64,000 nt of DNA from Catalimonadaceae bacterium JC749 (GTDB taxonomy: Bacteria; Bacteroidota; Bacteroidia; Cytophagales; Cyclobacteriaceae), in the NCBI GenBank assembly GCA_021730635.1, contig JAJNNC010000004.1:434001-498000 (forward strand), written 5' to 3'. The notes under the pieces were generated by a model. It did no database searches. It was not told the DNA's origin and saw nothing but the letters and a program-made list of their open reading frames with translations. Position 1 is the stretch's first letter. Each line of letters starts with the position of its first letter. The position numbers and the translations under genes were made by a program. This document shows, piece by piece, positions 54,741 to 63,960 of the stretch.

Positions 54741-55742
54741 ATGTTTATCGTTGAATCCTATGCGGTAGCTGTCATACTGCTGCTGATCACCATGTTCTGC
54801 TGGGGCTCCTGGGCCAATACACAAAAACTGGCGACACAAAGCTGGCCCTTTCCTTTATTTTACTGGGATTACACCTTAGGGATCGTGCTGCTCTCACTGT
54901 TGTTTGCGTTGACGCTGGGTAGTATCGGCTCAGAAGGACGCAGTTTTTGGGTAGATCTGCAGCAGGCAAGCCCCGGAGCACTCCTGTCCGCTTTTCTGGG
55001 AGGGGTGGTTTTCAACATTGCCAATTTACTGCTGGTGGCTGCCATTGATATTGCGGGGATGGCTGTCGCCTTTCCTGTCGGCATAGGGTTGGCATTAGTG
55101 CTGGGGGTGTTGGTTAATTACGTGGCAACCCCCCTGGGGAATCCAGTGCTGCTCTTCGGAGGGGTCCTATTGGTGACTGTTGCCATCATCCTGGATGCCT
55201 GGGCATATCACCAGAAATCCAGACAGACAGCCTTCTCCGGAAAAGGTTTGTGGCTCTCCGTTTTGGCCGGTGTATTGATGGGGTTTTTCTTCCGTTTCGT
55301 CGCTGCTTCTGTTGCCACTGATTTCGCTAATCCTTCTCCCGGCTTGATGACCCCGTACACGGCTGTCTTTGTGTTCTCTCTGGGTATCTTTTTGTCTAAT
55401 TTTCTCTGGAATACTTTTTTTATGTACCGGCCTTTGAAAGGTCCGAAGGTGACCTATCAGGCATATTTTACCAGAGGAACTCCCAGGTTGCACCTGATAG
55501 GGCTACTGGGCGGTATCATCTGGTGTATTGGCATGTCCTTTAGTATGATCGCTTCTGAGCAGGCCGGTTTTGCCATTTCTTACGGCCTGGGGCAAGGGGC
55601 TACCATGATTGCGGCTGCCTGGGGCGTCTTTATCTGGAAAGAGTTTGCGGATGCTCCCAAAGGAACCCATAAACTTCTGTATGCCATGTTTGCCTGCTTT
55701 CTGATGGGACTTACCTGTATTATTATTGCCCGGCTGAGTTAA
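54741..55742 (+). CDS. ureide permease/GRP-type transporter
   Basis: Inner-membrane transporter of 333 residues with about ten membrane segments and a glycine-rich interior. It starts FIVESYAVAVILLLITMFCWGSWANTQKL and has FYWDYTLGIVLLSLLFALTLGS and MAVAFPVGIGLALVLGVLVNY, a pattern found in ureide permease-like and glucose/ribose porter families of the DMT superfamily. The position between nucleoside hydrolase and a PfkB-type kinase suggests uptake of ribose, nucleobase or a breakdown product. Confidence 0.8.
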   Translation: MFIVESYAVAVILLLITMFCWGSWANTQKLATQSWPFPLFYWDYTLGIVLLSLLFALTLGSIGSEGRSFWVDLQQASPGALLSAFLGGVVFNIANLLLVAAIDIAGMAVAFPVGIGLALVLGVLVNYVATPLGNPVLLFGGVLLVTVAIILDAWAYHQKSRQTAFSGKGLWLSVLAGVLMGFFFRFVAASVATDFANPSPGLMTPYTAVFVFSLGIFLSNFLWNTFFMYRPLKGPKVTYQAYFTRGTPRLHLIGLLGGIIWCIGMSFSMIASEQAGFAISYGLGQGATMIAAAWGVFIWKEFADAPKGTHKLLYAMFACFLMGLTCIIIARLS

Positions 55743-55889
55743 AATGGTTAAGTTACTGAAGGCTTTTTTATTGATGGCAATTCGTGTCAATCAATCACCA
55801 AAAAGTATTTTAGCGTGGTAAAATCAATGGAGTTGCTCAAGATAAAATTGATACCCCATATTTCATGAAGTCATTCATCCCTGAAAACT

Positions 55890-57785
55890 ATGTCCGATTC
55901 TAAAACGACCCTCTTTCATACTATTTCAACATTAAAAGTAGGAGTGATCGGTGATTTTGCTGTCGATCTGTATTATCAACTGGAAAAGGCTACCGGCGAA
56001 ATTTCTCTGGAAACCGGCCATACGGTCTATCGCGGAGCCCAACCCAGAAGCGCTTTGGGCGCTGCGGGCAATGTGGTCAAAAATCTTCGGGCACTGGGCG
56101 TATCAGAGATCTGGACATTTGGATTGGTGGGAGATGATATCTGGGGAAGGGAATTGTTGCATTTGCTGCAGCAACAGCAGGTAATTACTGACCATATGTT
56201 GGTACAGACTGCCGCTTGGGAAGGGTGCGCTTACCTGAAACCTATGGAGGGAAAAAAAGAAGAACATCGCCTGGATTTTGGCTCGTACAATCAGGCTGAT
56301 CCAAAGCTGAAAAGAGTGCTTCTGGATAAACTGAAAATGCTGCTGCCCCAGTTGCAGGTGTTGATTATGAATCAGCAATTTGTCAGTCCTTTACTGGATG
56401 AAGAAATGGTCAAGGCCCTGAACCAACTGGCTGAAGAGCATCCTCACTGTATGTTTGTAGCGGATTTACGTCAGTTGGGACATTTGTTGGAGGGCATTAC
56501 CGTCAAAGCCAATGCGCAGGAAACGGCCCGTATTCTGGGAATTCCTGCCTTTGATGCCTCCGATACCCAGGAATGTCAGCAACAAGCCCAGGCTTTAAGT
56601 CAAAAACTAAAGTCGCCGGTACTGCTCACCAGAGGAGAGAATGGTATGATGTATTTTCAGCAAGGAACGCTCCATCATGTGCCGGGCATTTTGTTGGATG
56701 GGGAAATTGATCCGGTAGGTGCGGGCGATACAGCGATCAGCACTTTTTCCGTATGCCTGGCAGCAGGAGCAACGCCTCCACAAGCTTTGGAATGGGCTAA
56801 CCTGGCGGCTGCAGTCACGGTAAAGAAGCTATATCAGACAGGTACAGCCAGTCTGCAGGAAATGGAAGCCCAAAAGCAATCAACCTACCATTTATACCAT
56901 GTACATAAAGCCAATCATCCGGAAGCTGCCGTTTATTATCAGCAGTCACAGATTGAAATAATAGAGCCATTTGCCAGGAAAAAATCTTTGCGCTTTGTTG
57001 TCATGGACCACGACGGCACCATTTCCGTCCTGCGCGAAGGATGGGACGATCTGATGCATGACATGATGCTTGAGTGCATTAGTGGCACAGCTCTCACAGT
57101 CCTGGACAGTGAAACCTATCAAATGTTGTCCTCCAAAGTAAAACAGTTGATCAGTCAGACCACGGGAGCCCCTACCCTGGTACAGATGGAAGGGTTGGTC
57201 ACACTCATCGGGCGAGAAGGAATGATACCGTCGGATACGATCGAAACAGCGGAGTATTATAAAGAAAAGTTTGTGCATCTGCTCAATCAGCATATTGAAG
57301 AAAGAAAGAATAGAATACAACAGGGAGAGCTTTCCAGGGATGATTTTACCATTAAGGGAGTGATTTCGTTTCTGGAAGAAGTAAGCCAAAGAAATCTGAC
57401 GCTTTACCTGGTCAGTGGCACCGATGAAGACTATGTGCAACAGGAAGCGGAAGCACTGGGTTACGCCCATTTGTTTAAGGGAGGTATCCATGGTGCCCGT
57501 CCCAATGGGATCAGTGCCAAACGCAAGGTGCTGGATTATCTTACCCTGGACCAGCAGGTGTCGGGAGAAGAGATACTGGTGATGGGTGATGGTCCTTCTG
57601 AAATTCGGGAAGGCCGAAGGGCCGGGGCGCTCTGTGTGGGTATCGCTTCTGATGAGGTCAGACGCTTTGGTTTAAACCTACACAAACGCAACCGGCTGAT
57701 CCGGGCCGGGGCCCATCTTGTGATACCTGATTTCAGCCAGTCTGCCCGGTTGGCAACCATGCTGTTTGATCAGAATGCTTTTTAA
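55890..57785 (+). CDS. PfkB sugar kinase-HAD phosphatase fusion
   Basis: Two-domain cytoplasmic enzyme of 631 residues. Residues about 1-335 are a PfkB/ribokinase-type kinase most like the HldE kinase half (KVGVIGDFAVDLYYQL, SALGAAGNVVKNLRALG, DPVGAGDT at 274-281 with catalytic Asp280). About 365-631 is a HAD hydrolase: Asp373 and Asp375 in MDHDGTIS, LVSGTDEDY, the lysine in SAKRKVL and VMGDGPSEI. All motifs of both halves are intact. Kinase and phosphatase on one chain may phosphorylate one sugar position and remove another phosphate. Last gene of the nucleoside-like cluster, 147 bases after the permease. Confidence 0.88.
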   Translation: MSDSKTTLFHTISTLKVGVIGDFAVDLYYQLEKATGEISLETGHTVYRGAQPRSALGAAGNVVKNLRALGVSEIWTFGLVGDDIWGRELLHLLQQQQVITDHMLVQTAAWEGCAYLKPMEGKKEEHRLDFGSYNQADPKLKRVLLDKLKMLLPQLQVLIMNQQFVSPLLDEEMVKALNQLAEEHPHCMFVADLRQLGHLLEGITVKANAQETARILGIPAFDASDTQECQQQAQALSQKLKSPVLLTRGENGMMYFQQGTLHHVPGILLDGEIDPVGAGDTAISTFSVCLAAGATPPQALEWANLAAAVTVKKLYQTGTASLQEMEAQKQSTYHLYHVHKANHPEAAVYYQQSQIEIIEPFARKKSLRFVVMDHDGTISVLREGWDDLMHDMMLECISGTALTVLDSETYQMLSSKVKQLISQTTGAPTLVQMEGLVTLIGREGMIPSDTIETAEYYKEKFVHLLNQHIEERKNRIQQGELSRDDFTIKGVISFLEEVSQRNLTLYLVSGTDEDYVQQEAEALGYAHLFKGGIHGARPNGISAKRKVLDYLTLDQQVSGEEILVMGDGPSEIREGRRAGALCVGIASDEVRRFGLNLHKRNRLIRAGAHLVIPDFSQSARLATMLFDQNAF

Positions 57786-57898
57786 ATTCATTCAGGCTAC
57801 CGCTAAATTCTTTCCGTCGCTGTAATATATGAAACAAGAATGAATCTTTTTGCTGGTGAATTTTCCCTAGTTTTCGCCTGATCAAGAAGGTTTTATGC

Positions 57899-58594
57899 AT
57901 GAAACAAATCAAGATACTGCTGGTAGAAGATGAGCCCAAGGTAGCCCATTTTATCAAGAGCGGTTTAGAAGAACAGGGGTATGGGATTGATTTAGCGTAC
58001 GATGGCAAAATAGGAAAAAGCATGGTGGCTGCCAATGCCTATGATCTTGTCATTTTGGATGTGAATTTACCCTACGTCAATGGGTATGAACTTTGTCAGT
58101 ATATTAGAAATACCAACGAACATCTTCCTGTGTTGATGCTCACAGCACTGGGTGCTACTGAAGATAAATTGTCTGGGTTTGAAGCCGGGGCCGACGATTA
58201 CCTGGTAAAACCCTTTGAGTTCAGGGAGCTGACGGCACGCACCAAAGTATTGCTCAAACGCTTTTTTCATCAGGAGACCCCCGCCCGATGCATTCGGGTG
58301 AAAGATCTGGAAATCAATCTGGAAAGTATGGTGGTCAAAAGAGCAGGAAGAAAAATTGATCTGACTGCCAAGGAATATGCCTTGTTGGTGTACTTGGCCC
58401 AAAACAAAGGAAGAGTCATTTCCAGGGCTGATATTGCTGATAAAATCTGGGACATCAATTTTGATACAGGTACCAATGTGATAGATGTATATGTGAATTT
58501 CCTGCGGAAAAAGATTGATCGGAATTTTCATCCCAAACTCATTCATACGCAGGTAGGGATGGGTTATGTCCTAAAAGTGGAAGAAGAAGAGTGA
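57899..58594 (+). CDS. OmpR-family response regulator
   Basis: Two-component regulator of 231 residues: receiver with Glu10/Asp11, phosphoacceptor Asp54 (VILDVNLPYVNG), threonine in LMLTALG and lysine in YLVKPFEF, followed by a winged-helix output domain (LTAKEYALLVYLAQNKGRVISRADIADKIW, VIDVYVNFLRKKID). The pattern fits the CusR/CopR-type subgroup. The TGA overlaps the GTG start of the sensor kinase (GTGA), indicating coupled translation. Confidence 0.95.
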   Translation: MKQIKILLVEDEPKVAHFIKSGLEEQGYGIDLAYDGKIGKSMVAANAYDLVILDVNLPYVNGYELCQYIRNTNEHLPVLMLTALGATEDKLSGFEAGADDYLVKPFEFRELTARTKVLLKRFFHQETPARCIRVKDLEINLESMVVKRAGRKIDLTAKEYALLVYLAQNKGRVISRADIADKIWDINFDTGTNVIDVYVNFLRKKIDRNFHPKLIHTQVGMGYVLKVEEEE

Positions 58595-59976
58595 CCATAC
58601 AGAATAAACTGACCCTGCAATTTGCCCTGATTGCAGCCTCCATTCTGCTCACCGCAGCCCTTTTTATCTATATCCTGAGTGCTGGTTTTCGTCAGGAAGA
58701 ATTTTATGATCGTTTGTCCCAAAAAGCCAGAAGCACCGCCAGACTATTGATAGAGGTCAATGAAGTGGATCATGATCTTTTAAAGATTATAGATAGAAAT
58801 ACCATTTCACTTCCTTCAGAGCAGACCATCATTTACAATTATCTGAACGAAGAAATCTATAACAGCAATGAAACAGTAGACATGCTGTTTGATGAAACCC
58901 TGCTGGATGAAATCAGGATCCGGCAGGAAGTTAGATTTCATCGGGGAACCAAAGAATTTCTGGGTTTACTGTACACCGATCAGTATAACCGCTTTGTTGT
59001 CATTGCCTCAGCTGTAGATGTTTATGGACTCAGAAAATTAGATTATCTGAAACTGGTTCTGTTAGCGGTTTTTGGGGGAAGTATGGTATTGGTCATTGGG
59101 GGAGGATGGGTTTTTGCCCGGCAAGCCCTCAAACCTATGGCACAGGTGATTGACCAGGTAGATCAGATTTCTGCTAACAATTTACATGCTCGGGTGGCTG
59201 AAGGCAACGGGCAGGATGAAATTGCCAAACTTTCCCAGACCTTCAACAAGATGCTTGGCAGGGTAGAATCTGCCTTTCTCACACAGAAAAGCTTTGTCTC
59301 GAATGCCTCTCACGAGCTACGGACGCCCTTGACAGCTATCACAGGCCAGATAGAAGTCTCTTTGTTGAAAAAAAGGAATGTGGAGGAGTATCAGCAGGTG
59401 TTGCAGTCGGTACTGGAAGATATCCGGCAACTGACCCATCTGACAAACGGCTTACTGGAACTGGCGCAACTCAACCCTCAGGAAAATCATCTGTCATTTT
59501 CGTCAATTCGCCTGGATGAATTATTGTTGCAGGCCCGCTTTGAACTGCTTCAAAGAAAACCTCATTATAAGATATCTATCGAATATCTGCATTTTCCGGA
59601 AGAAGAGGAAGGCTTGTTCATCCAGGGAAATGAACCGCTTCTGAAATCCGCTTTCATCAATATTTTAGATAATGCCTGCAAATTTTCTGGTGGAAAACCA
59701 GTAGAAGCTACGCTTTTCTTCGAGCCAAAGGAAGCGGCCCTGACCATCATCGATCATGGGATCGGTATTCAGGAAGAAGACATGGAGCGTATTCTCCAGC
59801 CGCTCTACAGGGCCAGTAATGCCATAACCTTTCAGGGATATGGATTAGGGTTATCCCTGGCTCATAAAATAATGGAACTGCATCGGGTCAGCATGAAAAT
59901 GCAATCCCAATTTGGAAGCGGGACCCAGGTAATTCTCAAATTTCCTGTCAAGATACTGCCTCTGATGCCTGTGTAA
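58591..59976 (+). CDS. membrane sensor histidine kinase
   Basis: Sensor kinase of 461 residues starting at GTG. Two membrane segments (ALIAASILLTAALFIYILS and LKLVLLAVFGGSMVLVIGGGWVFA) enclose a periplasmic sensor of about 130 residues. HAMP-like linker (QVIDQVDQISANNLHARVAEG), His241 in ASHELRTPLTAI, ATPase blocks INILDNACKFS, IIDHGIGIQEEDMERI and GYGLGLSLAHKI. Partner of the overlapping OmpR-type regulator. The subgroup often reads metal or envelope signals, but no periplasmic metal motif is seen. Confidence 0.93.
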   Translation: MTIQNKLTLQFALIAASILLTAALFIYILSAGFRQEEFYDRLSQKARSTARLLIEVNEVDHDLLKIIDRNTISLPSEQTIIYNYLNEEIYNSNETVDMLFDETLLDEIRIRQEVRFHRGTKEFLGLLYTDQYNRFVVIASAVDVYGLRKLDYLKLVLLAVFGGSMVLVIGGGWVFARQALKPMAQVIDQVDQISANNLHARVAEGNGQDEIAKLSQTFNKMLGRVESAFLTQKSFVSNASHELRTPLTAITGQIEVSLLKKRNVEEYQQVLQSVLEDIRQLTHLTNGLLELAQLNPQENHLSFSSIRLDELLLQARFELLQRKPHYKISIEYLHFPEEEEGLFIQGNEPLLKSAFINILDNACKFSGGKPVEATLFFEPKEAALTIIDHGIGIQEEDMERILQPLYRASNAITFQGYGLGLSLAHKIMELHRVSMKMQSQFGSGTQVILKFPVKILPLMPV

Positions 59977-60093
59977 TAAAAATAGGATCAATTAAATAAA
60001 AAATTGTAAAATTTAATCACTTTTTAATGTCGCTTTAAGAAAGTTTTAACCCTCTTTCAGTTTAATTCAGTATAAAACAAATCTAAATGAACA

Positions 60094-60969
60094 ATGACAA
60101 CTGAAAGAAAAATTAAAATTGCAGCGGCTGCAGCTACACTGCTGTTTCTATTATCGCTGGTGGGAATCGGGTTTCTGACCAGTGCAAACCGGGAATTACA
60201 GAGTGAAGTAAATACCGAGAAGTTAAATGGAGAGAACCTGCTCTCTGAAAAGCTGGCCCTGGAAAAACAGATCAAGGACTTCCGGAGTGAAATGTTATTA
60301 ATGGAGGGTAAAAACCGTGAGTTGGATCTTTATTTAACGGATACTAAACGCCGTTTGGAAGAAAGAGAAGCCAACGTGGCACGATTAACGAAAGAAAATG
60401 CAGGTTACAATGCCTTGAAAAAAGAGCATGAGTCCATCAAAAAAATGAGAAGTGATCTGATGGCTCAGATGGACCAGTTGAAGACCACTAATAATAACAT
60501 GCAGAAAGAGATCGGCCAACTGAATAATACCATCAGTTCTCTGGAGAAAGAAAAGAAAGAGTTGATGGCAAAGCTGGAAGCTCCTCAGACCCAAATGATT
60601 GCAACGAACTTTATGGTAGAAGTAAGAAAGAAAAAAGAGGAGAAATTAACCGTACGGGCGAAAAAGACAAGAAGTATTGCAGTAAGCTTTGAATTGCCCA
60701 GCAGTCAGGCGCAAACGCTTGGAAATTTTTATCGTATAGACCTGCTTTCACCGACTGGTGTACTGATCAACGGAAAAGTGAAAGAGGTGAAAGTTCAGAA
60801 AGCCGCTGTGATGACAGCCAGTCTTGACAAACAGTCTATGAAAGAAAAAAATGATAAGATCAACCTGACCTTTGAGCCTGAAGATAAACTCGTGAAAGGG
60901 GTATATGCCATTATTATCTACAACGGAAATCAATATTTAGGAAGTGCACAGGTTAAGTTAGTTAAATAG
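60094..60969 (+). CDS. membrane-anchored coiled-coil protein
   Basis: Protein of 291 residues with one N-terminal membrane segment (IKIAAAAATLLFLLSLVGIGFL), a coiled coil of about 150 residues (about 35-185, rich in E, K, L: ELQSEVNTEKLNGENLLSEK ... NNTISSLEKEKKELMAKL) and a C-terminal beta-rich domain (about 195-291; TRSIAVSFELPSSQ, FYRIDLLSPTGVLING, VKGVYAIIIYNGNQYLGSAQVKL). Domain order suggests a periplasmic or cytoplasmic spacer. I do not recognise the family. Monocistronic, ended by the terminator at 61000-61030. Confidence 0.75.
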   Translation: MTTERKIKIAAAAATLLFLLSLVGIGFLTSANRELQSEVNTEKLNGENLLSEKLALEKQIKDFRSEMLLMEGKNRELDLYLTDTKRRLEEREANVARLTKENAGYNALKKEHESIKKMRSDLMAQMDQLKTTNNNMQKEIGQLNNTISSLEKEKKELMAKLEAPQTQMIATNFMVEVRKKKEEKLTVRAKKTRSIAVSFELPSSQAQTLGNFYRIDLLSPTGVLINGKVKEVKVQKAAVMTASLDKQSMKEKNDKINLTFEPEDKLVKGVYAIIIYNGNQYLGSAQVKLVK

Positions 60970-60999
60970 TCGATTCATAGTTTTTCATCCTGATGTTAA

Positions 61000-61030
61000 A
61001 CCTTCTTCGTCTTCGGAGAAGGTTTTTTTT
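61000..61030 (+). terminator. intrinsic terminator after the coiled-coil gene
   Basis: ACCTTCTTCG / CGGAGAAGGT stem (one wobble pair), loop TCTT, eight T. Confidence 0.92.
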
Positions 61031-61153
61031 ATTGGTATAATCGACTACTGCCTAAAGGTATTCTCAAAAATTTACAGGAAAAATTTAGTATGCCTGCTTC
61101 CCCTTTTTTAGTTTTACAGCGTCGCTTTGTTCCCATCATTTAGTATAGAATTC

Positions 61154-61903
61154 ATGAATAAAAAAGTAATCCTTGAAGTATGCATTGATTCGGTAGCTTC
61201 AGCCCTTCATGCGCAGGAGGGAGGGGCCAACCGGGTGGAATTATGCGATAATCTTTTCGAGGGCGGAACCACACCCAGCGCCGGCATGATTGCCACGGTA
61301 AGAAAAAATATTCACATTGGCCTGCAGGTCATGCTTCGGCCCAGAGGCGGTGATTTTTTATACACCGATGCGGAAATGGAGATTATTTTTCATGATCTGT
61401 CTGTCGCCAAAGATCTGGGAGCCGATGGCGTTGTCATTGGTTTTCTGACTCCTGAAGGGCAAATCGATAAAAAACGGACAGCGGCTGTGCTGGAGAAAGC
61501 CAGGCCTATGCAAGTTACTTTTCATCGTGCTTTTGATATGTGTCAGGACCCTTTCCAGGCCCTGGAAGATTTGATTGATCTGGGTATAGACCGGGTACTT
61601 ACTTCCGGACAGGAAAGAACTGCTATCGAAGGGATGGACCTGATTGCGAAACTGGTGAAACAAGCGGCGGGAAGAATCAACATGCTGGCCGGTGGGGGCG
61701 TTCGCCTGCATAACATTCAAACTTTGGTAGAACGTACCGGTGTTTCAGAGTGCCATGTTTCAGGCAGGAAAAATATCAATAGCGGTATGCAGCATCAAAA
61801 TTCCAGGGTGGCGATGGGTGGCACTCTTCAATTACCAGAGTATACCATCGCTGTCACAGACCCTGAAGTCATTAAAGCATTCAGCCAAGCTATAAACCAG
61901 TAA
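61154..61903 (+). CDS. cutC: CutC family protein (copper homeostasis)
   Basis: Cytoplasmic TIM-barrel protein of 249 residues. The start at 61154 gives MNKKVILEVCIDSVASALHAQEGGANRVELCDNL, the family N-terminus; later blocks are GLQVMLRPRGGDFLY, VTFHRAFDMCQDPFQALEDLIDLGIDRVLTSGQE and GGVRLHNIQTLVERTGVSECHVSG. CutC was linked to copper tolerance; its reaction is unsettled. Four bases separate it from the following phosphatase-family gene, so the two form an operon. Confidence 0.93.
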   Translation: MNKKVILEVCIDSVASALHAQEGGANRVELCDNLFEGGTTPSAGMIATVRKNIHIGLQVMLRPRGGDFLYTDAEMEIIFHDLSVAKDLGADGVVIGFLTPEGQIDKKRTAAVLEKARPMQVTFHRAFDMCQDPFQALEDLIDLGIDRVLTSGQERTAIEGMDLIAKLVKQAAGRINMLAGGGVRLHNIQTLVERTGVSECHVSGRKNINSGMQHQNSRVAMGGTLQLPEYTIAVTDPEVIKAFSQAINQ

Positions 61904-61907
61904 TATT

Positions 61908-62777
61908 ATGCGACTTTTACTCATTTTTTTAGGAATGGGATTCCTTTTTTCATCCTTTACAATAATGCCAGCTTACCCGAAAGAAATGCCCACTTTTAAA
62001 GTGATGTCCTTCAATATACGTTATGCCAATGAGGGAGATGGAAAGCATGCCTGGAAACATCGTAAGGAAAGAGTCGCCAATCTGATACAGTTTTATGCAG
62101 TGGATCTGTTGGGTATGCAGGAGGCCTTATACGAACAGGTACAATACCTGGAGGACCAATTAACCGATTTTGACTGGTATGGGGTAGGCAGAGATGATGG
62201 TCAGTTAGCCGGGGAATTCTCACCCATTTTCTACCGTAAAGAGGCTTTTACTTTATTGGATAAAGGCACTTTCTGGCTATCGGAAACACCTGAGAAACCC
62301 AGCAAGGGATGGGATGCTGATATCGTCAGATTGGTGACCTGGGTCAAGTTGAAAGATAAAAACGGTGGACAGGAATTTTATTATTTCAACACCCATTTTG
62401 ATCACAGGGGTGTGAAAGCCAGGGAAGAAAGTGCCAAACTGATTCAGCAAAAGGTAAAAGAAATTGCCGGTGATTTACCCGTCATTCTCACTGGTGATTT
62501 TAACAGTACCCCTGATTCAAAACCCTATGAGACACTGACCCAGGTCAACAGTGGATTAAGTGATGCGATGGAAGTCAGTCAGTTACCCCACTATGGTGCC
62601 ATTCAATCTTTCAGTGGTTTTGAAGTCACCCCTGAGATGCCGGGTGGCCGGATTGATTATGTTTTCGTGAATGAGAAGGTAAAAGTAATCAGACATGGCA
62701 TTTTGACAGATGCCCGGTCAGGGGCCTATGCTTCCGATCATTTACCTGTGTTGGCAGAGGTTAGCTTTCAACAATAA
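61908..62777 (+). CDS. endonuclease/exonuclease/phosphatase family protein
   Basis: Exported metal-dependent hydrolase of 289 residues. A signal peptide (LLLIFLGMGFLFSSFTIMPA) is followed by the EEP fold: FKVMSFNIRYANEGDG, LLGMQEALYEQVQYL with the metal glutamate, YYFNTHFDHRG, VILTGDFNSTPDS with the Asp-Asn pair, GRIDYVFVN and the final SDHLPVLAEV. Members cleave phosphodiester or phosphate bonds in nucleic acids, lipids or inositol phosphates; the exported form fits a nutrient-scavenging role. Cotranscribed with cutC. Confidence 0.92.
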   Translation: MRLLLIFLGMGFLFSSFTIMPAYPKEMPTFKVMSFNIRYANEGDGKHAWKHRKERVANLIQFYAVDLLGMQEALYEQVQYLEDQLTDFDWYGVGRDDGQLAGEFSPIFYRKEAFTLLDKGTFWLSETPEKPSKGWDADIVRLVTWVKLKDKNGGQEFYYFNTHFDHRGVKAREESAKLIQQKVKEIAGDLPVILTGDFNSTPDSKPYETLTQVNSGLSDAMEVSQLPHYGAIQSFSGFEVTPEMPGGRIDYVFVNEKVKVIRHGILTDARSGAYASDHLPVLAEVSFQQ

Positions 62778-62833
62778 ACATTACCGTGATAAATCCTACA
62801 AATCCTTTTCTACACTACTAACCTGATCTTACT

Positions 62834-63862
62834 ATGAAAATTTCTTTTGCGAGCCTATTCATCTGTATACTGATAGCAGGACAATGGGCTTGTTCGTCAG
62901 GACCTTCTGAACAAGCGGCTGACACCTCAGCCAATGACTCTGTCTCAACGGATACGGCACAATGGGAAACCATGCAAACCCAAAATGAGCCAACCGCTCG
63001 TCATGAAAATGCCTTTACAGAAGCCAATGGTAAATTTTATTTAATTGGGGGTAGAGGTTCCCGTCCTGTTGATATTTATGACCCACAGTCCAATACCTGG
63101 TCGGAAGGACATGCACCGCCCCTGGAGATGCACCACTTTCAGGCAGTATCTTATCAGGGAAAGATTTATGTGATGGGTGCTTTCACTGGGGGGTTTCCGG
63201 ATGAGAAACCTATCCCCAATATTTATATCTACGATCCGGAAGCAGATAGCTGGGAAAAGGGTCCTGAAATTCCACAAAACCGTCGGAGAGGCGCAGCGGG
63301 GGTTGCCATTTACAATGATAAATTTTATCTGGTAGATGGTATTGTAAACGGCCATACCGATGGATATCAGAACTGGCTTGATGAGTATGACCCTGCGACC
63401 AATACCTGGAAAACACTGCCGGATGCTCCTCATAAAAGGGATCACGTGCAGGCTGCCATCGCCGGAGATAAGATTTTTGTGGCGGGAGGACGTACCTCTT
63501 CAGCTGCTACAAACCAGACCTTAGAGCTGACGATTCCGGAAGTAGATGTTTATGATTTTAATACCGGGGCGTGGACAACACTGGACAATGATATTCCTAC
63601 CCAAAGAGCAGGCACTGCATCGGTTGTCATAGGGGATGAAGTGATTGTCTTGGGAGGAGAAAGTACTGCGCATGAAGAGGCACATAACGAAGTGGAAGCC
63701 TTAAATATTAATACTCTTGAATGGAGAACCCTACCTCCACTCAACAAAGGAAGACATGGAACTGGCGCTGCAGTTTATAATGGTAACATCTACATGGCTG
63801 CCGGTAGTGGCAACCGGGGGGGAGGGCCTGAGCTGACCAGCATGGAAATGTATGAACCCTGA
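62834..63862 (+). CDS. Kelch-repeat lipoprotein
   Basis: Predicted outer-membrane or surface lipoprotein of 342 residues with lipobox near AGQWAC-SSG. The mature part is a beta-propeller of about six Kelch repeats, each with a double glycine and a following tyrosine/tryptophan pair (FYLIGGRGSRPVDIYDPQSNTW, IYVMGAFTGGFP, FYLVDGIVNGHTDG, IFVAGGRTSS, VIVLGGESTAH, IYMAAGSGNRGGG). Related propellers include sialic acid mutarotases and galactose oxidase-like proteins. Function not evident. Last of the cutC/EEP run by position (56-base gap). Confidence 0.88.
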   Translation: MKISFASLFICILIAGQWACSSGPSEQAADTSANDSVSTDTAQWETMQTQNEPTARHENAFTEANGKFYLIGGRGSRPVDIYDPQSNTWSEGHAPPLEMHHFQAVSYQGKIYVMGAFTGGFPDEKPIPNIYIYDPEADSWEKGPEIPQNRRRGAAGVAIYNDKFYLVDGIVNGHTDGYQNWLDEYDPATNTWKTLPDAPHKRDHVQAAIAGDKIFVAGGRTSSAATNQTLELTIPEVDVYDFNTGAWTTLDNDIPTQRAGTASVVIGDEVIVLGGESTAHEEAHNEVEALNINTLEWRTLPPLNKGRHGTGAAVYNGNIYMAAGSGNRGGGPELTSMEMYEP

Positions 63863-63960
63863 TCCTTCAATATCAATGTGAATCCTGAAACAAACAGGCC
63901 AGCAGGCAACAATAATGTCTGAAACAGGTATTATATAGAAAAAGACAAATATTGATTCAC

